Positions 57,424-64,000 of a DNA stretch of 64,000 nucleotides are shown here, piece by piece. The first letter of the stretch is position 1, and the number at the start of each line of letters is the position of its first letter. Position numbers and translations under genes: made by a program. Source of the DNA: Prostheceraeus crozeri (lineage: Eukaryota; Platyhelminthes; Polycladida; Euryleptidae); assembly GCA_907163375.1 (NCBI GenBank), contig CAJQUW010012889.1:62001-126000 (forward strand), written 5' to 3'. The notes under the pieces are model-generated. The model saw only the letters and a program-made list of their open reading frames with translations, ran no database searches and was not told where the DNA came from.

Positions 57424-57777
57424 CGACAATACTGAAAATTTCAAACTTTTGCAAGGATTACGAATATGGAAGCGATTTTAAAATAACTCGCACTTGGAAA
57501 TCCCCTGAAAAACTCACTGTTCGAGAGCTGCGAGCAGTGATAGCTGAATATATGGATAAGAAACCTGAAGAAATTGTTATGAAGAGAAAAATTGGAATGA
57601 TTGGTCAGACACGGGTCTATCGTGCTGGAAAAGGATTCTCTGACGTAAGCGGTAAAGTCTACGGTCAGAAAGTGAAGAATCAGGTTACTGTACAATTGCG
57701 AGGTGACGATGAGCGCTGTCCACTCATTCCAGACGAGAAAAATTACATAATTGTTGCAAATGCAAATAAAGACAACG
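57424..57777 (+). CDS. domain exon G (118 residues), last copy found
   Basis: Acceptor TGCTCCTTTGCAG, donor ACGGTAAGT, phase 1. ILKISNFCKDYEYGSDF, helix TVRELRAVIAEYMDKKPEE, IVMKRKIGMIGQTRVY, AGKGFSDVSGKVYGQKVK, then GDDERCPLIPDEKNYIIVAN. F-P-I-I is C-P-L-I here and the end is NANKDN in place of DC. A clear donor follows, so at least one more exon should exist downstream; I could not find another domain copy up to 64 kb. Confidence 0.85.
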
Positions 57778-59992
57778 GTAAGTGCTAAGACTTTACACTT
57801 TAAATAAGACAACAGATATGCTTCTTGTTTCTTCCTGATGTTTAACCGAATTTTTGTGAATATGAAATTACACCTTACAATTTTGATGGAAAATATATTG
57901 ATATGGATATGGAAAATACATGTATATAGGTGAAATAATCCCATCCGTAATCTTGTATACGTGCAAAAGAATTGTGCCGGTTTTAGTAACGCCGGTCGGT
58001 TGACTTAATTAGACTCATGTCGATCGTTGACGACATTCAATCTAGAATGATTTTTTTAGTTAATCATTACAACATCAAGAGTATGCAAATGTAACATATT
58101 TAGAGAGTACCTGCATGTGTGCCCTGTGATATAAATATTGCGAACCGTTCTTTAAACAGTTGAAAAAATGAGTACCGTCAACTTACACATGTACATAAAG
58201 GAAGCAATTCTTAATTGTCTCACAAAATTCATAGAATACTCGGTGAGTACATTACAAATCACGATGGTATAGTGTAAAGACAAAATAAAATGCGACACGA
58301 CAAAATTACACACATCACTGACTAGATCTACTGCACTTAATAAATGAATTCTTATACCTCTTTGTCTTTGAGCGAGGAATGTGCAGAGACAATTTATTTC
58401 GAGTGTTCGTTACATGCTGTCCAGAAAAATTGATCTAAGAGGATGCTGGTGTTCATGTTCAATGGTTTTGCATAACTTTTCACTAATTGCATCCGTCGAA
58501 GTGGATAAGTCAGATTAAGAAAAATCAGCATCAATAACACGTTCAAACCCTACTATATACCTTCCTGAATCATGTATGTAGCCCGTATGAATTTTATAAC
58601 CTGAAAGCAGTGTATTCCTCAACCTATGTGTTATAAATTATTCCAAACCTTGAGAAATTTCACTACATGGGATAGTTATATCGCACGTGGACCTTATAGA
58701 ATCAATGAGTAATGGATTTCAATGCAACCTAGGGCCTAATACCCGAACATTTGACAGTAGATCGCGGATAATTGCTTGATAAGCTAACTGTACGCGATAA
58801 ATTTTGATTGCAACATTCCCGCTCGATCTTGGACACTGACTAAAATTAAAAATTGATGACAAGTTTGGCGAGCTTATTGTTCCAGACTCCTATGCGCACT
58901 TCGCGGCCATCAATGTAAACTGAATAGAGCTGAATCTAAGCTGTAGTGTAGAGTTCTCATTGACGTTCCAAATCATTAGAATTGCCTCACAAGTGGAGAA
59001 GTTAATAGCACTTCAGTGAATCACTTTAAATCAGGTTTCCACGTCGCAGACAAAACATTTCGTAACATCAGCACAGTCAGTGATCAAATTGTTCACCCCA
59101 GAACTTTTATCTCTTGAAAGACTTTTACTATATTGGAACTTAGACTTTGTTTACCGCTTAAAGATTTCTTGTGGATGAGGGATATAGATATACGCATCAA
59201 TGCCCATTTGGATCATTATTTTCATCACCTCTTTTCTACTTGCCTGTGTTTAATTGACTTTGAAAATGCAAACATTATCATAAATTACATAGTTGTCCTG
59301 CAAATCATTAAACTAGTAAATATTACGAGTAGGCCCTATTACTGCTCATCGCACAAAACATGACACCAAAATGCGAATAATTGCATTGTATAATATTGTG
59401 TTGAAATAGGCAATTCTCGTTTATACGGAGTACCGCTAGGCCTACCTTTCATGCATTTCATGGATGCTCTGTGGAAATGGAATAATAATACAAAATGGCA
59501 TAAGCTGAATATATAATGTCTGACGATCAAACCATTAACCAACCGCGGTAAAGAGACGTTAGCCACCGTCCTATCCCCGGCCGGTTTCAACACTATTGTG
59601 CAGTAATGATGATTTGACCAATTGTCTATGCACATGTAGGCATTTTTCTACATTATTATCTTTCGACGATCTCATGCTTCACATACTGGATAGTATGTAT
59701 GAATTATGTAACACCATTCAAACAGAAATCATCCAATAATTATATAAATTCAGTCAAAACTCACATAGCAATTTCTTATGTTGTAAATGATTAAGTTGAA
59801 AGTGACAACGCTATCAAGAAACGTTCAAATTTTAAATTTGAATTAGAAGATATTTGTTTCAAAATTACAGTAAAGTTGCAAAGCTCTCTGTGGTTACTTT
59901 CTTGCAGCAAAAAGCCCCCTACAATTCCAAGGTCTACGGCCATTGCAGGCAGAAATACCACAAGACATTTAGACGTATACAAAACAGTGTGT
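57778..59992. other. no recognisable feature
   Basis: 2.2 kb of AT-rich DNA between the last domain exon and the Harbinger element. No phase-1 exon with good splice sites and no terminal exon with a polyadenylation context was recognised. Confidence 0.5.
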
Positions 59993-60440
59993 GAGGTCAA
60001 ATACTGAGTGTTAGAGTGCTGGTGTTGAGCTTCAAGTGTTAACACCAGCGCTGAGCGCCAAGCTGAGTGTTGATTAGCAGCGCTGGGCTGAACACTGGCG
60101 CTCAGCTCTGAACTTCAATGTTAAACGCCTATATTCATCGAGTGTTGACGCTCAGCACAGGTGCCGTGCTGTCATATTCAGTGTTGTGTAACCGTGAAAT
60201 CAACTGTCAACGCTCAATGCAGGTGGTTGAACACTGGCGCTAAGCGCTGGCCAGTCAATCTTGCTGTCAAGACTGTTGAAGGCACTAGCAAAGCGAATCT
60301 CAACACTGGAATCGTAACTGATTTCTATGCAATTGGTCGCTCAACCCCTAGGGGTTCAGCACTCGCACAGGTCAAATTGCGGGTGTCATGCTGACATGGT
60401 CTGAATACATGTTTCCATTCTGATTGGCAATCATCACCCA

Positions 60441-60446
60441 TATATA
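60441..60446 (+). promoter_or_regulatory. TATA box of the transposase gene
   Basis: CATATATAGTG lies 47 bp upstream of the first ATG. Transcription starting about 30 bp downstream of it would put the ATG at 60488 just inside the transcript, which supports that start. Confidence 0.5.
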
Positions 60447-60487
60447 GTGACCGGCCTTTGTGTTTTGATAGATCAAAGACTTCAAAG

Positions 60488-61384
60488 ATGCTTCGTGGGC
60501 CAAATATCCACCGAAAGCCAGCTTGCTCGCGTGAGGACAGCACCCGCCATAAAAGATTGACCTCTGAACAATTAGACGAGTTGGTCAATGAATTCCATTT
60601 ATGGAGATGGGAGAATCAGTCTGGGGAGCCGCGATACCACACAAGTAGAAGGCGAATGGAGAATTTTCTCGAATTTCTATCGTCAGGCGGGACTTATAGA
60701 AAAACCGCCAAAGCTGAGGGAATTGCCAAATCTACTTGTGTTCTTCATTGCCGAGAGGCCGTACGATTTCTCAATACAATTGCTGGATCCTACTGCTACC
60801 TTCCACAGCCTGAGGATTTCCAAGCGTTACACCAAGATCTGACTGCGGTGGACGGTGGACATTTATCCGCAATCTTATATATCGACGGATTCATAGTTCG
60901 CACGCAAAGACCAGATGGAGCGGGAGACGCCTTCTATTGTGGGAGAAGCGGCAAATCCTGTGATGGACTTAATATCCAAATAGCGTGCGATAAGCATGGG
61001 AAGGTCAGATACATTCTGGCAGGAGTTCCAGCATCTGCGCACGATGCTAATGCGGTCGGTTGGGGAGGCCGCTTCTTCGAGTTTCTTGATTCACTGCCGG
61101 AAGATACAGTTGTCGTTGGAGACGCCGGCTACACGGGAGTTCATCCAAGAATTATTTGCTCCCTCCGTGGTAGTAATCTGTCTGCCGCTCAAGAGACTTT
61201 TAATTCCAGAATCTCCCGTCAAAGACAAGTTGTCGAGCGCACCATCGGTGCCATTGAAAATAAGTGGAGGATCACCCAAATGAAAGAATCCCGCTTGCCC
61301 GCTAAGCATGGAGTGCAGTTTGCTTCAGATTGTGTGGTAGCAGCATGTGTCCTTCACAACCGATGCACTAATTTTATAGAATGA
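60488..61384 (+). CDS. Harbinger-type transposase (DDE_Tnp_4), 298 aa, intact
   Basis: First ATG is MLRGPNIHRKPACSRED; an upstream TTG in frame is less likely because of the TATA box position. The N-terminal helical region (LTSEQLDELVNEFHLWRWE) is followed by a helix-turn-helix (GTYRKTAKAEGIAKSTCVLH). Catalytic residues: D in LYIDGFIVRTQRP, D in VVGDAGYTGVHP, E in QRQVVERTIGAIENKWR. The GVPASAHDANAV box and a C-terminal CVVAACVLHNRCTNF complete the family pattern. Length is a little short for PIF/Harbinger (usually 330-400). It is not the same subfamily as the 17.7/35.4 kb copies. Confidence 0.9.
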   Translation: MLRGPNIHRKPACSREDSTRHKRLTSEQLDELVNEFHLWRWENQSGEPRYHTSRRRMENFLEFLSSGGTYRKTAKAEGIAKSTCVLHCREAVRFLNTIAGSYCYLPQPEDFQALHQDLTAVDGGHLSAILYIDGFIVRTQRPDGAGDAFYCGRSGKSCDGLNIQIACDKHGKVRYILAGVPASAHDANAVGWGGRFFEFLDSLPEDTVVVGDAGYTGVHPRIICSLRGSNLSAAQETFNSRISRQRQVVERTIGAIENKWRITQMKESRLPAKHGVQFASDCVVAACVLHNRCTNFIE

Positions 61385-61484
61385 AAGAGTTGTTTTTGCT
61401 TTTGACTAATTTGTTTGGGATAATTTATTATATTCAAATGGAAAAGATATTCACAAGAAATCATATATTTATCATTTATCACAA

Positions 61485-62160
61485 TTAACTGTTCTGTTCT
61501 TCAACTCCATCACTGACACACTCGAAAAGATCAATGTCATTGGCCTTTGCCACAACCTGAATGAGGAGATCCATCTTCTTGTTCAATTGGTGAATACCGC
61601 TCGCAATGTCTTCCAGCAAGCTTGCGTTTGTTGGTCGACGTGTTGAGGATCCCGAACCCTCCGCTGCAGCACCTTCTCCTGATTCATTGAGGACGCTAGG
61701 CCTATCCTTACTTCCCTTTGGATAGTACAGCTGCTGGTAGTCTTCATACAGATTCCAAATCTCTGGAGAGCCTCTGAAAAAAAAGAACAGAAGTAGAACT
61801 ACATGTAAGTTTCAGTCATTTTGCATAGGTTCATAACTGACATGTGTCATTCATGTTGATCTAAAAGATCGATAGACTTTCTCACCTTAAACTCTTCTCT
61901 GTCGGCAACGACTCGTCATCAGATGACACGCCACCACTTCTGGAGAGGTTTTTCGCCTTCTCGTTGTATTCACGTCCCAGGTTCTTCAGAAGGTCCTGGA
62001 CAGAATGTGAGAATCCTATCTCCATCCCAAGTAGCTGCATGATCTCCTTATGCAACATTCCACCTCTCTTCTTCTTCTCATAGAATGACTTGCTCTGTAG
62101 TATCTTGTGGAGCAGGTCCTTCACCATTGCATCACTTAACTTCTTCCTTGTAGGTGCCAT
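61485..62160 (-). CDS. Harbinger accessory protein, two exons, intact
   Basis: Exon 1 runs 62160-61886 (MAPTRKKLSDAMVKDLLHKI, a helical, basic DNA-binding-like N-terminus). The intron 61885-61774 has a GTGAGA donor and TTTTTTCAG acceptor. Exon 2 runs 61773-61485 and reads GSPEIWNLYEDYQQLYYPKG. It ends in a heptad-like LLEDIASGIHQLNKKMDLLI before GVEEQNS and the stop. The joined protein is about 187 residues. It faces the transposase and ends 100 bp from it, as in other two-gene Harbinger elements, where the partner protein helps DNA binding and nuclear import. Confidence 0.8.
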
Positions 62161-62438
62161 CTTTCAAAATTTCGAAATTTTAGTTTGCATTAAATACAAT
62201 TACAACGCATCGAATTGATATCATCCCGACATGATCTGCGCTTAACACTGATGAGTGGTCACTGTTATCTGGAAATCTAGATCGAAAACTTTCCACCATA
62301 GAAATCCACAGTTTCGACACTTGCCCTGAGTGTCAACACCAATGTTCAGATGTCAACACCAGCGTCAAGACAAGTGTTGGGTGTCAACGCCGGTGTTCAA
62401 CTCAACACCAGCACTCTAACACTCGGTATTTGACCTCA

Positions 62439-63702
62439 CTCAGTGGCAACATGTACATGTAGTAAAATCAAATTCAGCATCAACGACTGACAAAGTGTAT
62501 ACCGATTTCTTCCGCATTTACCTATACGCCAGTCTCCTGACGTGTGTCAAAATTATTATTACAGAGAAAAAAATTATTATTTACTTTTGAAATTTTCATA
62601 AAATACATTACCTTCGTGACAATTTTCAATGCTTTGTCATGATTTACATGGTGATTTTCAAAGTTTGCATTGGAAGGATTTATGGTATGTTTCAAATTTA
62701 GACTTTATTTTCTAGCAACATTTTTAAGTTATTTTCATGGCAATTCAACAGCCATGCATCCAAGGACTTTTAAAGTTTTAAGTTCTTCATGCTACACAGT
62801 CGTTCATATTTTTGAAGCCACCTCTCTGTTACTTCTTGAATGATGTACATGACAATACGAAGCATTCATTGCGAATTATTTGAGGTACTTTTTGTAGGTT
62901 ATAGACATCTTCATTCTATGAATTATATATCATTCCGTAAATGTGACAGTCTCAAAAATGATGTTTCCTAGCTGCATAGGCCTTATATCATAGTCTAATA
63001 AGCATTTCAAAATGAAGGGAAGTTGTGCAATAACTTTGTGAATATATGAGTGGTCATTCAATAAAAGCCTTTTATGAAATAGCGTGAATGAGGAAAGTTT
63101 GATTGTTCTAAAAATATCACACAAATTATATTGTATGCCTACAGAATTGTAAGTTTATTTTTCTGCGGTTAATCTATTCTGACATCATATTTTACAGATC
63201 AAATCCCATGCATGGCAAGCTTTTAAGGGGAATTTGTAATATTTTTTGTAATTTCATCGAAAAGGCATTGCCACTTGTACGCTATTATTCACAAACAGAA
63301 TGAAAATGGGGCAGCAAACTGATATTTTAACTATTATTTAGTTGAAATCAACTGATATTGAATTATTGATGAATAAGTACCTAAATTTTCAGAGGTTCTA
63401 TAATAATTTGAAGCAGACCGTTTATTTGTGGCCATCCAAAGAATCACAAAATCTTTGCATTATGAAAAAGATGTCGGGCAGATCACACTGTCAGCCAAAG
63501 TTCACCAAGATTTTCCATCGTATCTATCTTGAAACTCTTCATCAGAGATCGCGTTCAATTGTTTCCGTGAGGACTACTGGTCAATACTTGCACCACTTAG
63601 GAAAATGACATGTATGCCAATTTAATCTATGAAAAATCTGGTTTCTCAAGGTAAAATGTTCATAGAAATTGAATTTCAATTTCAGCGTGAATTTGTAGAG
63701 AT
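62439..63702. other. no recognisable feature
   Basis: AT-rich sequence. A short + frame at 63393-63608 follows a TTTTCAG and is hydrophilic (KQTVYLWPSKESQNLC) with no family recognised; too weak to call an exon. Confidence 0.45.
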
Positions 63703-64000
63703 TTAACCCTAGAATGTACAAAAATAAAATAAACATCTGTGTACAACGAGGTCAATTGACCTCATAATGGTTCACAAAGCATCTTTATCGTAATTGGCTT
63801 ATGGTTTGGTAGAATAACTTAGATTTTTATGAAGGACATTGAAGTTGATTATATTAATTGGTATCAAATAGACCTACCATAGATATAAAATCAATAAAAT
63901 CTATAAGATATTATGAATTCATAATGTATCGGTCGAAATAAGTTTCATGCAAGTTGTATAATAAGCTGTATATCGCACTGCTGATTTCACTCGTTTATTT
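63703..64000 (+). mobile_element. possible left end of a piggyBac-type element (runs off window)
   Basis: TTAA at 63703-63706 is followed by CCCTAGAATGTAC and, 30 bp later, the palindrome GAGGTCAATTGACCTC. This repeats the layout of the other piggyBac termini in the window. No transposase is seen in the remaining 300 bp. Confidence 0.4.

Larger units (their letters stand above)
59993..62438 (+). mobile_element. compact two-gene Harbinger-type transposon, apparently intact
   Basis: Terminal inverted repeats begin GAGGTCAAATACTGAGTG on the left and GAGGTCAAATACCGAGTG (inverted) on the right, continuing TTAGAGTGCTGGTGTTGA. Subterminal DNA is dense in CAACACCAGCG and GCGCTGAGCG words on both sides. 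CAGTG occurs next to both ends (59985 and 62441), a possible target duplication, but a standard 3-bp one was not found. It contains two convergent genes with no visible defects. Confidence 0.9.

Noticed and set aside
32965-57777. Assigning the repeated domain to the doublecortin (DCX) or PB1 families
   Set aside because: The early G-x-D-F turn and the late hydrophobic strand are vaguely similar, but the diagnostic DCX and PB1 (OPCA) motifs are missing; only a general beta-grasp likeness is supportable.
63342-63608. An 88-codon + frame near the right edge as the last exon of the domain gene
   Set aside because: It does not show the domain pattern, has no phase-1 acceptor I trust, and is 5.6 kb and one transposon beyond exon G.
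1-64000. LTR retroelements, integrated viruses or Polinton-like elements
   Set aside because: I looked for paired direct terminal repeats, gag/capsid, protease, integrase or DNA polymerase motifs and found none; all reverse transcriptases here are LINE or Penelope type.
1-64000. tRNA genes or tRNA-derived SINEs
   Set aside because: No convincing A-box/B-box pair or cloverleaf was seen by eye; the GGGTTTGAACC near 44270 lacks the rest of a tRNA.

Overview
This is animal (metazoan) nuclear DNA, AT-rich and full of transposons, most likely from an aquatic invertebrate. The grounds are spliced genes with GT-AG introns, introns of 1-7 kb, and a transposon mix (Penelope-like, Crypton, RTE and CR1/Jockey-type LINEs, piggyBac, PIF/Harbinger, mariner/Tc1, hAT) typical of such genomes. 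I cannot name the species. No bacterial gene, CRISPR array, rRNA, convincing tRNA or LTR retroelement was seen.

The only host gene I can support runs left to right on the + strand from about 21.2 kb to at least 57.8 kb. Seven exons (32965-33312, 38955-39305, 42378-42722, 49419-49754, 50716-51069, 55589-55933, 57424-57777) each encode one complete copy of the same domain of 112-118 residues. Its pattern resembles a ubiquitin-like beta-grasp fold, but I cannot assign it to a named family. Every exon begins and ends in phase 1, so any one can be skipped or duplicated without breaking the frame. Two or three more phase-1 exons (21178-21462, 27641-27919, perhaps 28150-28338) lie upstream. Neither the first nor the last exon was found.

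Region by region: 1-7.8 kb holds Penelope-like fragments with hammerhead-like motifs, two Crypton-type tyrosine recombinase pseudogenes and palindromic elements. 7.8-10.9 kb is a DD41D mariner with perfect 28-bp ends and two nested insertions. 11.6-14.6 kb has a Tc1 fossil and a 5'-truncated LINE. 15.3-17.4 kb is a piggyBac with both ends and TTAA target sites. 17.7-20.7 kb is a dead PIF/Harbinger copy that recurs almost unchanged at 35.4-38.4 kb. From 21.2 kb onward the host introns hold the rest: a piggyBac remnant, a CR1-type LINE, a truncated piggyBac, a 33-bp minisatellite, a hAT fragment, a GC-rich RNase H LINE fragment, a third piggyBac with subterminal arrays, RTE fragments and a decayed LINE. 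A compact two-gene Harbinger with intact reading frames lies at 60.0-62.4 kb.

The most interesting parts are the single-exon domain array, the recurring piggyBac design (TTAA end followed by repeated short palindromes, with a different palindrome in each element), the hammerhead-like motifs, and the intact two-gene Harbinger.
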